A DNA stretch of 64,000 nt from Bacteroidales bacterium UBA1374 (GTDB lineage Bacteria > Bacteroidota > Bacteroidia > Bacteroidales > UBA932). Each line of letters starts with the position of its first letter. Positions within the stretch are counted from its first letter, which is position 1. Made by a program: the position numbers and the translations under genes. Under the pieces are notes generated by a model. It did not search any database, had not been told where the DNA came from, and saw nothing but the letters and a program-made list of their open reading frames with translations. Positions 14,744 through 23,145 of this stretch are shown in pieces. Location of the stretch: assembly GCA_002305545.1 (NCBI GenBank), contig DBRG01000016.1:62001-126000 (forward strand). The letters run 5' to 3'.

Positions 14744-16258
14744 ATGAAAAAAATCTTTTTCTCAATCATTCTGTGTTCCTTAAGTACATTTTTACTTTCG
14801 GCCGCAGAACCCGATATGCCTGTTCCCCAGGATGCCATCATAACCATATCGGGAACCCGTATTACCCTGGAATCGTTCATTAGCCAGGTGGAAAAACAAA
14901 CCGGGTATCTGTTCGTGTACAGCAAACAGGATGTGAACGTCAACTCTGTTCTCCCTGTCCGGGAAGGGAAAAAAACGGTTGCCGCTTTTCTTGACGAGGC
15001 TTTTGGTAACAGCAACCTTAAGTATGTGTTTGAAAATCAATACATTGTTTTGACATACAAAGCACCTGAGTATTCAACGGTATCAGGAACAGTGATTGAT
15101 GGCCAGACCCGCAAGCCACTTGTTTTTGCCACGGTCTACATTGTCAACCGTGGGATCAGCAATGTGACCAACGGAGAAGGCTTTTTCGCGCTCAAGTTTC
15201 CACCCTCTTATGCCAAAGACTCGCTGCGTATCTCATTCCTGGGCTACCACCCGCAAACAATAGCCCTGAAGGATATCATGAACAAGGGTGACAAACTGGT
15301 GATTCCCCTGAGTTTTGTCCCCACCACCCTTCCGGCTATTTTTGTGACCCCGCAGAATGCTTCCGAACTGATTGCCCGGGCCCTGGAAAAAATTCCGGAT
15401 AACTACCCGTTGGAACCCATGCAGATGACTGGCTTTTACAGGGAAATGATCCGCAAGGGGAACAATTACGTTACCCTGACAGAAGCAGTGCTGGACATAA
15501 ACAAATCCTCCTATGGCAGGATGTACGGATTGGACCAGGTAGGGGTTTTCAAGGGAAGAGGCAGTGTAGACTGGGCACGTATAGATACGGTATTCGTAAA
15601 GTTCCGCGGAGGTATTAACTCGGCTTTGCAGATAGACGTGGCCAAATATCCCTTCCTGGGTACGAATGTACCGGAAATCAACCAGATATATGATTTCACC
15701 ATGGAAGAACCCGTTCAGATCGATGGTAAGATCAGCCATGTGGTTGCATTTAATCAAAAAGACAACATTGATGATATCTGGTTCCGCGGGAAGATCTATA
15801 TTGACATGAAAACAGAGGCCATCAGCCGTATCGAATTCAACATGAACGTTGAAGACCGGGCCGATGCCACCAACATTTTCATATCCCGGCGACCAGTTGG
15901 TTTCCGTGCCGATGTGCTTTACGCCGCTTATATGGTACAGTATAAACAAATCGGTGGTAAATGGACGTTCGATTATTCCCGGACCGAAATCAAATTTGAT
16001 TCAAAATGGGACAGGAAACTCTTTAAGAACACCTATACCATAACTTCCGAACTGGCTGTTACCGAAAGGAGTGACAATGCCATCAAGATCCCCTCCGAAC
16101 AACGCGTGCGTTCAGCCGATATAACCCTGGATAAAGTAACTGATTTCCAGGACGAGGGATTTTGGGACGATTACAATGTCATTGAGCCAGAATCCGGGAT
16201 CGAGCAGGTTATTGCACGTATAACCAGGCAATTAAAACGCCGGGCAGCCGAACAATAA
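14744..16258 (+). CDS. STN plus carboxypeptidase-like regulatory domain protein without TonB barrel
   Basis: Exported protein of 504 residues with signal peptide MKKIFFSIILCSLSTFLLSA. Residues about 30-107 form a secretin/TonB N-terminal (STN) domain, the part that talks to FecR in transducers. About 113-200 is a CarboxypepD_reg-like beta sandwich (SGTVIDGQTRKPLVFATV). The remainder resembles the long C-terminal region common in Bacteroidota regulatory-domain proteins; no plug or 22-strand barrel follows. It sits where a SusC/FecA transducer is normally encoded after sigma and FecR, so it may be the signal-giving partner. How it would sense an outside ligand is not evident. Confidence 0.85.
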   Translation: MKKIFFSIILCSLSTFLLSAAEPDMPVPQDAIITISGTRITLESFISQVEKQTGYLFVYSKQDVNVNSVLPVREGKKTVAAFLDEAFGNSNLKYVFENQYIVLTYKAPEYSTVSGTVIDGQTRKPLVFATVYIVNRGISNVTNGEGFFALKFPPSYAKDSLRISFLGYHPQTIALKDIMNKGDKLVIPLSFVPTTLPAIFVTPQNASELIARALEKIPDNYPLEPMQMTGFYREMIRKGNNYVTLTEAVLDINKSSYGRMYGLDQVGVFKGRGSVDWARIDTVFVKFRGGINSALQIDVAKYPFLGTNVPEINQIYDFTMEEPVQIDGKISHVVAFNQKDNIDDIWFRGKIYIDMKTEAISRIEFNMNVEDRADATNIFISRRPVGFRADVLYAAYMVQYKQIGGKWTFDYSRTEIKFDSKWDRKLFKNTYTITSELAVTERSDNAIKIPSEQRVRSADITLDKVTDFQDEGFWDDYNVIEPESGIEQVIARITRQLKRRAAEQ

Positions 16259-16315
16259 ACCGTAGTGGAGATGAAAAGGGCAGCAAAAACCTGGATTTTT
16301 ACTGCCCGTTTTCTT

Positions 16316-16323
16316 TATATTTG
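16316..16323 (+). promoter_or_regulatory. -7 promoter box directly before the acyl-ACP thioesterase
   Basis: TATATTTG, ending only 3 bases before the ATG at 16327. Transcription from this box would start at or beside the AUG, implying a leaderless message. Confidence 0.6.
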
Positions 16324-16326
16324 CAT

Positions 16327-17058
16327 ATGATCAAAGAATCCAGAAACATAACCTGTTACGAAACAGATGCGGCCGGGAACCTGAAACCCTATGCATTCAT
16401 GAACCTGGCCCAGGAAATAGCCAGCCAGGATGCCCTGGGATTGGGATTTGGTTATGAACAACTAATAAAAAAACAGACCATCTGGGTGTTGTCCCGTGTT
16501 ACGGTCAAAATCCTGCGGCCTCCTGTGTGGAGAGAGCCTGTAGTCATGGAGACCTGGCACAAAGGGGAAAACGGGATTTTCTGGCTCAGGGATTTTCTGA
16601 TCCGCAACCGGGATGAAACAGAAGACCTGGTTCAGGCTACCAGTTCCTGGTTGATCATCGATGTCAAAACGCGTCGTATCCAGCGTCCGCAGCATATCCT
16701 GGATGCTTTTTTTCTAAAGGAAAAAGCAACACGGCATGCCATTGCGGCTCCCTGTGAGAAAATACCCGTACCCGGGACTGTGCCACAATACGTTGAAAGC
16801 AAAAAAGTCTGCCCATCCGACATAGATTTCAACCATCACACCAACAATGCCAGGTATATAGAATGGGCCATGGATTGCCTGGATGCAGAACTGGTTACGA
16901 AACACAGTGTAGAAGGATTTCAAATCAGCTTCAATGCAGAATCCAGGCTTTCAGAAACCGTGGACCTCTTTGTGGCAGAAACAGCTCCCCTGAACTGCTA
17001 TATTGAAGGCAGGAAAGGCGACAAGAATGTTTTCCAGGTGCAGATCAGCTTCAAATGA
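16327..17058 (+). CDS. Acyl-ACP thioesterase
   Basis: Cytoplasmic double hot-dog thioesterase of 243 residues that would release fatty acids from acyl carrier protein, related to plant FatA/FatB and bacterial acyl-ACP thioesterases. The first hot-dog covers about 1-125 (YETDAAGNLKPYAFMNLAQE, IWVLSRVTVKI); the second includes DIDFNHHTNNARYIEW with the DxNxH catalytic signature. I start at the ATG at 16327; the TTG at 16321 lies inside the promoter box. It is convergent with an acyl-CoA ligase gene, with 5 bases between stops, so release and re-activation of fatty acids are encoded side by side. Confidence 0.92.
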   Translation: MIKESRNITCYETDAAGNLKPYAFMNLAQEIASQDALGLGFGYEQLIKKQTIWVLSRVTVKILRPPVWREPVVMETWHKGENGIFWLRDFLIRNRDETEDLVQATSSWLIIDVKTRRIQRPQHILDAFFLKEKATRHAIAAPCEKIPVPGTVPQYVESKKVCPSDIDFNHHTNNARYIEWAMDCLDAELVTKHSVEGFQISFNAESRLSETVDLFVAETAPLNCYIEGRKGDKNVFQVQISFK

Positions 17059-17063
17059 TGATA

Positions 17064-18683
17064 TCAAAGTGACTGCCTCTTCCCTTTACGGTTCATTATC
17101 TCTGTATATAGATACCTTTTGATTTTGAGGGTCGGCGTTTTTTCAAATCCGTTTTCCTGTTCCAGTATGCGGGTGATGCGGGACATCTTGCCCACTTTGC
17201 TGTTCACGAAATTCAGGATATCGGTATGTACCTCGTTTATCTGATCCCTGAGTTTCTGGTTCAGATCCTGCATGTAAACAAGAGCCACCAGTTTCCCGTC
17301 CCTTTGTACCACCAGGGATTCTGTTACCAATTCATGCTGGTTGATGATGCTTTCGATCTCTTCCGGGTAAATGTTCTCTCCTGTTGATCCGACAATCATA
17401 TTACTCAGGCGGCCTTTGATAAAAATCCGTCCCTGTTTGTCCATTTTTGCCAGGTCTTTTGTCCGGAACCAGCCGTCGTCTGTAAAAGCTTCGCTGTCCG
17501 CTTCAGGATTTTTGTAATACCCTTTCATTATGCAGGGCGTTTTAACCTGGACTTCACCAATACCGGTTTCCTGATCCTGGTCGGCCAGACGGACGCTGAT
17601 CCCCTGCATGACTGTTCCTGTTGATTGCAGAAAGTTATTGGGATAGACGGCTCCCGCAATAAGAGGCGCCGTTTCGGTAAGGCCATATCCGATGGAATAG
17701 GGAAAACGGGCATCACGCAGGAATTTTTCAGTCGCTGCATTGATTCTGGATCCTCCTATACCAAAGAAACGGATCCTTCCCCCAAAAGTCTCATATAAGC
17801 GTTTGCCTGCTATCCTGTGCAGTTTGCGGCGGATAAAACGTACTTTATAGATCGTCTTCAGGATTTTGTTTCCGGTAAAACGGGCAAAAATCTGCCTTGT
17901 ATAGATTTTTTCCATGATCAGGGGTACGGTAAGCATGATCGTTGGCCGCACTTCCTTCAGAGCAGGCAACAGGCTTGTAGGTGTGGGAGGTGTTCCCAGG
18001 TACACCACCGATGTTCCCTGCATAAAGGGATACAACATGCCAAGAGAACATTCATAAGCATGTGAGAGGGGCAAAATGGATAAAAAAACATCTTCCGGAA
18101 ACACTTCAATCATGGAAATCAGCATATGCAACTGATTACAAAGCGCACGGTGTGTCAGCATCACCCCTTTGGGAGACGATGTGGTTCCTGAAGTGTAGAT
18201 TATGGATGCAAGGTCTTCAGGTTCCGGTTCGGGAAATACTGCCGGTATGGCAGTGATACCTGCTTTTTTTCCTCCGACAACTATCAGATTGACCGCCCTG
18301 ATGATCAGGTCAAGGCGTTCTTTGGCCTCTGCAGGAATTTTTGCAAAAAGCTTGTCCGTAACAAAAAGCGCTTTGGATTCCGAGTGTTCTAATATGGCAA
18401 CGATAGCGTCCTGGGAAAAATCGGGTAATATGGGGACTATTACCATTCCCATAGTCACTACGGCAAAATAACATACATTCCAATTGGGCATACTGGTGCC
18501 AAGGAGGGCAACCTTGTCCCCTTTCTGCAATCCGGCCGACAGTAAAAGCCCTTTCGCTTTTTCCACTCTTTGGGCAAAATCTTCATAGGTGACCGGAGTT
18601 TCTTTAAACAAAGAAAACGCAGTACGTTTAGCATAACTCTCTATGCTATTTGAATATAAGTGTCTTAATGTGGGATAAATCAT
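17064..18683 (-). CDS. Long-chain acyl-CoA synthetase / AMP-forming ligase
   Basis: ANL-superfamily enzyme of 539 residues activating a carboxylic acid, probably a fatty acid, through an acyl-adenylate to acyl-CoA. Motifs: IIYTSGTTSSPKGVMLTH (phosphate loop), GYGLTETAPL, DDGWFRTKDLAKMDKQGRIFIKGR and the late lysine region FEKTPTLKIKRYLY. The protein is a little shorter than typical FadD. It is divergent from the plug-domain gene with its own promoter box at 18729-18736. Confidence 0.92.
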   Translation of the reverse strand: MIYPTLRHLYSNSIESYAKRTAFSLFKETPVTYEDFAQRVEKAKGLLLSAGLQKGDKVALLGTSMPNWNVCYFAVVTMGMVIVPILPDFSQDAIVAILEHSESKALFVTDKLFAKIPAEAKERLDLIIRAVNLIVVGGKKAGITAIPAVFPEPEPEDLASIIYTSGTTSSPKGVMLTHRALCNQLHMLISMIEVFPEDVFLSILPLSHAYECSLGMLYPFMQGTSVVYLGTPPTPTSLLPALKEVRPTIMLTVPLIMEKIYTRQIFARFTGNKILKTIYKVRFIRRKLHRIAGKRLYETFGGRIRFFGIGGSRINAATEKFLRDARFPYSIGYGLTETAPLIAGAVYPNNFLQSTGTVMQGISVRLADQDQETGIGEVQVKTPCIMKGYYKNPEADSEAFTDDGWFRTKDLAKMDKQGRIFIKGRLSNMIVGSTGENIYPEEIESIINQHELVTESLVVQRDGKLVALVYMQDLNQKLRDQINEVHTDILNFVNSKVGKMSRITRILEQENGFEKTPTLKIKRYLYTEIMNRKGKRQSL

Positions 18684-18728
18684 TCTGGTTTATATAAAAT
18701 CATTTCTTACTTGCAATAATAATGCCCG

Positions 18729-18736
18729 CAAAGGTA
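18729..18736 (-). promoter_or_regulatory. -7 promoter box for the acyl-CoA ligase
   Basis: Minus-strand TACCTTTG, 45 bases before the ATG at 18683. It is only 10 bases from the divergent + strand box at 18747-18754, so the two promoters likely compete. Confidence 0.6.
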
Positions 18737-18746
18737 TAATTTTTGT

Positions 18747-18754
18747 TATATTTG
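18747..18754 (+). promoter_or_regulatory. -7 promoter box for the plug-domain gene
   Basis: TATATTTG ending 5 bases before the ATG at 18760, so the transcript would be leaderless or nearly so. Confidence 0.6.
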
Positions 18755-18759
18755 AAATT

Positions 18760-19476
18760 ATGAAAAAAATCATCCTCGCAGTACTATTCTCATGCCTGTT
18801 GCTTCCGTTGACTGCACAGGAGCAGGTCAATGATCAGCAAAAGGATGGAACACGAACGTTCAGTGTAAAGATCGTGGACAAAAAAGGCAAGCCGTTGTCC
18901 AACCTGGTAGTATCTACTGTCAGGGAAAAAACAACTTTCCTTACTGACAAGAAAGGTATTGTAAACCTGGAAGGAATTGCCGATTCAGACTCTCTGGTGG
19001 TATTCCTTCCCAACATCGGGGAGACGCACATCCCCTGTGCAGGTCTGGATTCTGTACAGATTAGCGTGAGATCAAAAACAAAGTACCATATACAGGACAG
19101 AAAAGAACTGGTTAATCTTAAAACTAATCCTTCAAACACCATCGCGAATGTTCCCGAAATGCTTAAAACACGTCCTGCAAGGGACCTGGCAGAGCTTCTG
19201 AGCGGCCAGATACCGGGACTTCGAATAACGATGGGATCTACAGGACTGACAGCCAACATTCGTGGGATCAATACAATAACCGGCAACACGGAACCTCTCA
19301 TTGTTATTGACGGTATGACTTACGAATCTTTCTCTGAAGTGAACGGATTCCTGGACGTTCACAGCATTCAGTCAATACAGGTGCAGAAAGATGGGGGTAT
19401 GTACGGTATGCGCGGTGCCAACGGTGTGATTATTATCACAACCATAGGCGCCTCTTCAAATCCTCTTTCCTACTGA
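18760..19476 (+). CDS. Orphan TonB-dependent receptor plug-domain protein
   Basis: Exported protein of 238 residues: signal peptide MKKIILAVLFSCLLLPLTAQ, a carboxypeptidase-like regulatory region (about 33-105, VDKKGKPLSNLVVSTV), then a complete TonB-receptor plug domain (about 130-232) with the SusC-type segments LLSGQIPGLRI, NIRGINTITGNTEPLIVIDG and GMYGMRGANGVIIITT. Translation stops exactly where a barrel would begin. Similar plug-only proteins occur in Bacteroidota, but their role is not established. No barrel remnant follows before the convergent M28 gene, one base downstream. Confidence 0.88.
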   Translation: MKKIILAVLFSCLLLPLTAQEQVNDQQKDGTRTFSVKIVDKKGKPLSNLVVSTVREKTTFLTDKKGIVNLEGIADSDSLVVFLPNIGETHIPCAGLDSVQISVRSKTKYHIQDRKELVNLKTNPSNTIANVPEMLKTRPARDLAELLSGQIPGLRITMGSTGLTANIRGINTITGNTEPLIVIDGMTYESFSEVNGFLDVHSIQSIQVQKDGGMYGMRGANGVIIITTIGASSNPLSY

Positions 19477-19477
19477 T

Positions 19478-20749
19478 TCAGTCTGCCACAGAAACAAGGC
19501 TTTGATGCCCTTCGTGCCCTACTGCACAAATTCCGAAAAAGTAATTATCCTTGCTGTAAGGAATCCGTATCCGGGTTTCCTCTGTATATATCTTTTTCTG
19601 CCACCGGGACTGATCTGTTTCACGTATCACAACATAATACCCTTTGACCAAACCAGGTCCAGAAGAGGGTTCCCATTCCAGTTCCGTGTAGTTGCTTAAC
19701 ACCCTTGTGTTCATCTGAACATTGACAGGTGCTGCAGGAGCCTTGGCCAGGCTCATGACGGCAGCTATGCCAATCCCGGTATTCTTACGAACATACTCAT
19801 TATCAACACCTGAGGGAAGATCTCCGAACAGTGTGTTGTTTTCCTCCCTTACCAGCTGGTGTGTCCTGTCATAATTCTCATGAAATTCACAAATCCTGAC
19901 AGCCGTATATCCGGCGTTGAGGAACGGAGTATGGTCTCCCCCACGCCCATACCTGTCATTCCTGTAGATGAGTGCCACGTTCATGTTATCTACATATGTG
20001 GTGGCAGTTTCAGCAATGTACCTTGCCAATTCACGGGAGGGCCCTTCGGCCGAAAATACCCGTGTCGTTGTATTGTCACGATGTCCTGTTTCCCCTGCCA
20101 GTGTATTGCCGATCATATCAAAATTGATGACTGCGGTAACATTCCAGCCCTGTGAGCGTGCCATGTCTGCCATGCAGGCAGCTCCCAGCAGTCCGTGTTC
20201 TTCTCCTGAAAGGAACAGGAACCGTACAGTGGCCTGCAACGGGATACCTGCCATGATCCGGATACTCTCCAGCAGGCAGGCCACCCCGCTCCCGTTGTCA
20301 TTTGCTCCCGGGGCAAAGGATGTTGAATCGCTGTTGTCATCCACACGGCTGTCATAATGAGCCAGGAGCAATATTTCCTGTGAGCCTGTACCCTTGAGAA
20401 CGGCCATGACATTGGTCAGCTCTGCCTTCCTGTCCAGCCTGGTTCCTGATCCGCCGGTGGTATATTGAATATTCTCTACAGACAGCCTGCCCCCTGATAA
20501 GGGGATCCATCCGGCAACCTTTTGGTATAGCCATCGGGATGCAGCCCCGATGCCTTTGTCTGGATCGGTAAGAGAACTAAGGTTATGGCGCGTATGAAAA
20601 CCAGTGAGGGTCGCAATATAACTTGAAATACTGTCTTGAGAAACCTCAGAAACACAACGCATGATCTCCCGGTCAGGCTGTGCACCGGCAATCAGCGGGG
20701 AAATAAAAAACCATATAAAGAATATTATATTTTTCATTGGGTTAACCAT
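19478..20749 (-). CDS. M28 family metallopeptidase with C-terminal fibronectin-like domain
   Basis: Exported zinc aminopeptidase of 423 residues. The signal peptide is IIFFIWFFISPLIAGA. The M28 catalytic core (about 95-330) shows the first zinc ligand in LLLAHYDSRVD, the bridging Asp in GANDNGSGVA and the Glu pair in LFLSGEEHGLLG. The last ~90 residues resemble a fibronectin type III fold. I start at the ATG at 20749, which overlaps the preceding gene's TGA in a TGATG arrangement typical of coupled translation; a TTG one codon earlier and an ATG at 20737 are alternatives. Confidence 0.9.
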   Translation of the reverse strand: MVNPMKNIIFFIWFFISPLIAGAQPDREIMRCVSEVSQDSISSYIATLTGFHTRHNLSSLTDPDKGIGAASRWLYQKVAGWIPLSGGRLSVENIQYTTGGSGTRLDRKAELTNVMAVLKGTGSQEILLLAHYDSRVDDNSDSTSFAPGANDNGSGVACLLESIRIMAGIPLQATVRFLFLSGEEHGLLGAACMADMARSQGWNVTAVINFDMIGNTLAGETGHRDNTTTRVFSAEGPSRELARYIAETATTYVDNMNVALIYRNDRYGRGGDHTPFLNAGYTAVRICEFHENYDRTHQLVREENNTLFGDLPSGVDNEYVRKNTGIGIAAVMSLAKAPAAPVNVQMNTRVLSNYTELEWEPSSGPGLVKGYYVVIRETDQSRWQKKIYTEETRIRIPYSKDNYFFGICAVGHEGHQSLVSVAD

Positions 20750-22278
20750 CAAAAGAAATAAGAGAATCGGATCGTCTGTGTGCTGTTTTTCACGTTATAA
20801 CCGGGCAGCACTCCGGGCCGGAAAAGGCCTGTCATACCCCAACGGGTCTCGAATCCCACCTGGAAAACAGAAGCACGTACGCCTATTCCCACTCCCAGCC
20901 CCCATTCATGGCGTCTGAACACATCGGAAAAAACAAAATCGGGATCGAATGTCTGTCCGGCGATATAATACCTGTAATAAGTTGTTAACCAGGCATAAAT
21001 CCCTACAGGAAGCTTATTGAACTCCGGCAGATAGACACGCAGGGATAAAGGGACATTCAGGGCGCACATATGGATCCTGTTCATATAAGAAACCCCGGGA
21101 TAGGCGGCATGGCGGGCTCCTATATACTCCAGATTGATCCCCGGGTTCATTTCCAGAAAGCCCTTCCACAGGAATCTGAAATCCGCACCCAGCGATGCAT
21201 AAAAAGCTGTCTTCCCTTCCAATGCTCCCCGGGTATGCACAAACCGGTTTGTACCCAGTGCTACTGCAGGTCCCCAGCTGAAAGTGCATGAAGGGACATA
21301 ATGCAGGACAGAGTAGTTACCTGAAGGTTGAACTGAAATGTTGTCACCCATGGCTGTAACCATATTTTGGACATAAACGGAAACAGCAGCCATCCCGTCG
21401 TAATCTATCCCGTCTTCCTGGTCCTCTACTTTGTGGTAGGGAGAACGGCTTCCCGTGGTGATGTACAAGGTGGGAATACCCGCGCTGGCAAAAGGTTTTG
21501 TATCAGTTGCCGTAAAGGGAGATATCTCAAAAGGAACCGTGCGGACTTTCAATGCTTTAGTTCGGGGCAGGAAATCACGAAAATTTTCAATGGTTCCCGC
21601 TCCCGCAATTTTCAGCACACCCGATGTCCTGTAATATCCCACCATATCCAGACTGATCATGGTCCGGATACAGTTCTGAGGGAACAGGGAATCAATAAGA
21701 AATTGTTCCGAGCCGAGCAAACCTTGTTCTTCACCGTCAAAAGCGGCAAAGATCACCGTCCGGGACAGACCGCCCTGTTCTTTGAGAAGCCCGGCCAGCT
21801 CAATCAGGACAGCTGTTCCTGACGCATTGTCATCGGCCCCGTTGTAAATGGAATCATTGCCTTCCATACGCCCGGCAGCCATTCCCAGGTGGTCAAAATG
21901 GGCACCTATTACAATGAATTCATCTTTCAGGACAGGATGTGTCCCGGGCAATACTCCTATGACATTGCATCCTTCAATGACAGCGATTGGAATATCAGGA
22001 ACAACAGAGGGGATCTTCACATCAAAGTAATGAAAAAAACTTGTCCCGTTGTATTCATCAAGACCCGCATCTACAAAACAGCCGGCAATGTATTCACCCG
22101 CTATCAGATTTCCTTCGGTTCCAATTAGCCTTCCGGCAAGCGAATCAGAAGCAAGGTAAGACAGGTGTTCCCGCAATCTGATCCTGGAAGCGGTGCGGGC
22201 ATCCGTTTCCTGAGCGGGCAGGAGAGTTGTCACGCCTGCGAGTAAAAATAAAACAGATAGAAAACTGATTTTTTTCAT
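20749..22278 (-). CDS. M28 family metallopeptidase fused to outer-membrane-barrel-like domain
   Basis: Protein of 509 residues with signal peptide ending LLPAQE. The M28 peptidase part covers about 30-320, with zinc ligands in IVIGAHFDHLGM, NGADDNASGTAV and FAAFDGEEQGLLG. Residues about 330-509 change character to alternating beta strands ending in a terminal Phe (IRFSYFF), as in Bacteroidota porin-family or PorT-like barrels. The likely arrangement is a peptidase anchored to the outer membrane by a small barrel. It is translationally coupled to a second M28 gene. Confidence 0.85.
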   Translation of the reverse strand: MKKISFLSVLFLLAGVTTLLPAQETDARTASRIRLREHLSYLASDSLAGRLIGTEGNLIAGEYIAGCFVDAGLDEYNGTSFFHYFDVKIPSVVPDIPIAVIEGCNVIGVLPGTHPVLKDEFIVIGAHFDHLGMAAGRMEGNDSIYNGADDNASGTAVLIELAGLLKEQGGLSRTVIFAAFDGEEQGLLGSEQFLIDSLFPQNCIRTMISLDMVGYYRTSGVLKIAGAGTIENFRDFLPRTKALKVRTVPFEISPFTATDTKPFASAGIPTLYITTGSRSPYHKVEDQEDGIDYDGMAAVSVYVQNMVTAMGDNISVQPSGNYSVLHYVPSCTFSWGPAVALGTNRFVHTRGALEGKTAFYASLGADFRFLWKGFLEMNPGINLEYIGARHAAYPGVSYMNRIHMCALNVPLSLRVYLPEFNKLPVGIYAWLTTYYRYYIAGQTFDPDFVFSDVFRRHEWGLGVGIGVRASVFQVGFETRWGMTGLFRPGVLPGYNVKNSTQTIRFSYFF

Positions 22279-22294
22279 AATGCTTACTACTATA

Positions 22295-22302
22295 CAAATA
22301 TA
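22295..22302 (-). promoter_or_regulatory. -7 promoter box for the M28 gene pair
   Basis: Minus-strand TATATTTG, 16 bases before the ATG at 22278, giving a leader of roughly ten bases. Confidence 0.6.
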
Positions 22303-22401
22303 AGTATTTGCAGTGAAAAGCGTTTCTACTTACAAAATGGAATCATAAAGGGGGGAAAAAAATCATTTTGTTATTAAATATTTTTTTATTTACTACATAA
22401 T

Positions 22402-22421
22402 GCAAATAATATTATTTTTGC
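22402..22421 (+). promoter_or_regulatory. Arginine operon promoter box with overlapping AT-rich palindrome
   Basis: TATTTTTG at 22413-22420 matches TAnnTTTG. It lies inside an imperfect palindrome whose arms are GCAAATAAT and ATTATTTTTGC (22402-22421). An AT-rich palindrome covering the promoter of an arginine operon is what an ArgR/AhrC operator would look like, though the regulator is not encoded here. Confidence 0.5.
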
Positions 22422-22475
22422 CGCGGAATGAACAAGATACTTCAGATTCTTCGTATCCGACGCCGGGCTTAGGTT

Positions 22476-22492
22476 GCAGAAATCTTTTCTGC
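22476..22492 (+). promoter_or_regulatory. Perfect hairpin in the arginine operon leader
   Basis: GCAGAAA-TCT-TTTCTGC, a 7-base stem with a 3-base loop, in the ~125-base leader between the promoter box and argA. There is no T-tract, so it is not an obvious attenuator. It may affect message stability or be bound by a regulator. Confidence 0.4.
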
Positions 22493-22551
22493 ATCCTGCA
22501 TGCCCTATCTCCGACCTCCCAAAAGCAATACTGATTTAAAAAACAAAAACA

Positions 22552-23145
22552 ATGAATGTCCGCATTCTTGTTGCAAATGCCTCTCATGCAGGCTATGCAG
22601 AACGTATTTGTGAACTGATGTACATTTCTGCCATGGAGCGCGGAACCGGCATTGCACGCCGGTCGCCTGAATATATCAGTGAGAAAATGAACAGCGGTAA
22701 GGCTGTAATCGCCCTTGACGGCAAGCAGGTGGTAGGATTCTCCTATATTGAGACATGGAGCCACAAATCGTTCGTGGCCAATTCGGGCCTCATAGTGGAT
22801 CATGCCTACAGGCATCTGGGCATTGCCTCGAGAATAAAAAAAAGGATTTTTGATCTTTCACGCCAGTTGTATCCCCAGGCCAAGATTTTTGGTATCACAA
22901 CAGGTGCTGCGGTAATGAGGATCAACTCCAGACTGGGGTACCGCCCGGTTCCTTTTTCAGAACTCACCCACGATGAAGCCTTCTGGGATGGCTGCAGGGG
23001 ATGTCGAAATTACGATATCCTCATGCGCAATGACAAACGCATGTGCCTCTGCACCGGTATGCTTTATGATCCGGTTGAGCACCCAAAACGGAAAACGACA
23101 AAAAACATGAAACTAATAAAAGAAGAGATAACCTATGAAAAATAA
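22552..23145 (+). CDS. argA: GNAT acyltransferase, probable N-acylglutamate synthase of arginine synthesis
   Basis: Acyltransferase of 197 residues with a GNAT fold at about 3-150; the acyl-CoA loop region is IVDHAYRHLGIASRIKKRIFD. As first gene of the arginine operon it most likely acylates glutamate, the entry step. In Bacteroides thetaiotaomicron the equivalent first gene is reported to be the N-acyl (succinyl) glutamate synthase, and the succinylornithine-type carbamoyltransferase downstream supports the succinyl version. Cys-rich segment FWDGCRGCRNYD is unusual for GNAT proteins and could bind metal. It overlaps argG by 11 bases. The symbol is by role, not by homology to E. coli ArgA. 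Confidence 0.8.
   Translation: MNVRILVANASHAGYAERICELMYISAMERGTGIARRSPEYISEKMNSGKAVIALDGKQVVGFSYIETWSHKSFVANSGLIVDHAYRHLGIASRIKKRIFDLSRQLYPQAKIFGITTGAAVMRINSRLGYRPVPFSELTHDEAFWDGCRGCRNYDILMRNDKRMCLCTGMLYDPVEHPKRKTTKNMKLIKEEITYEK

Noticed and set aside
15233..15949. 238-residue open frame on the minus strand
   Set aside because: Antisense shadow of the STN-domain gene, rich in His and Cys as expected of a shadow, with no signal or motif.
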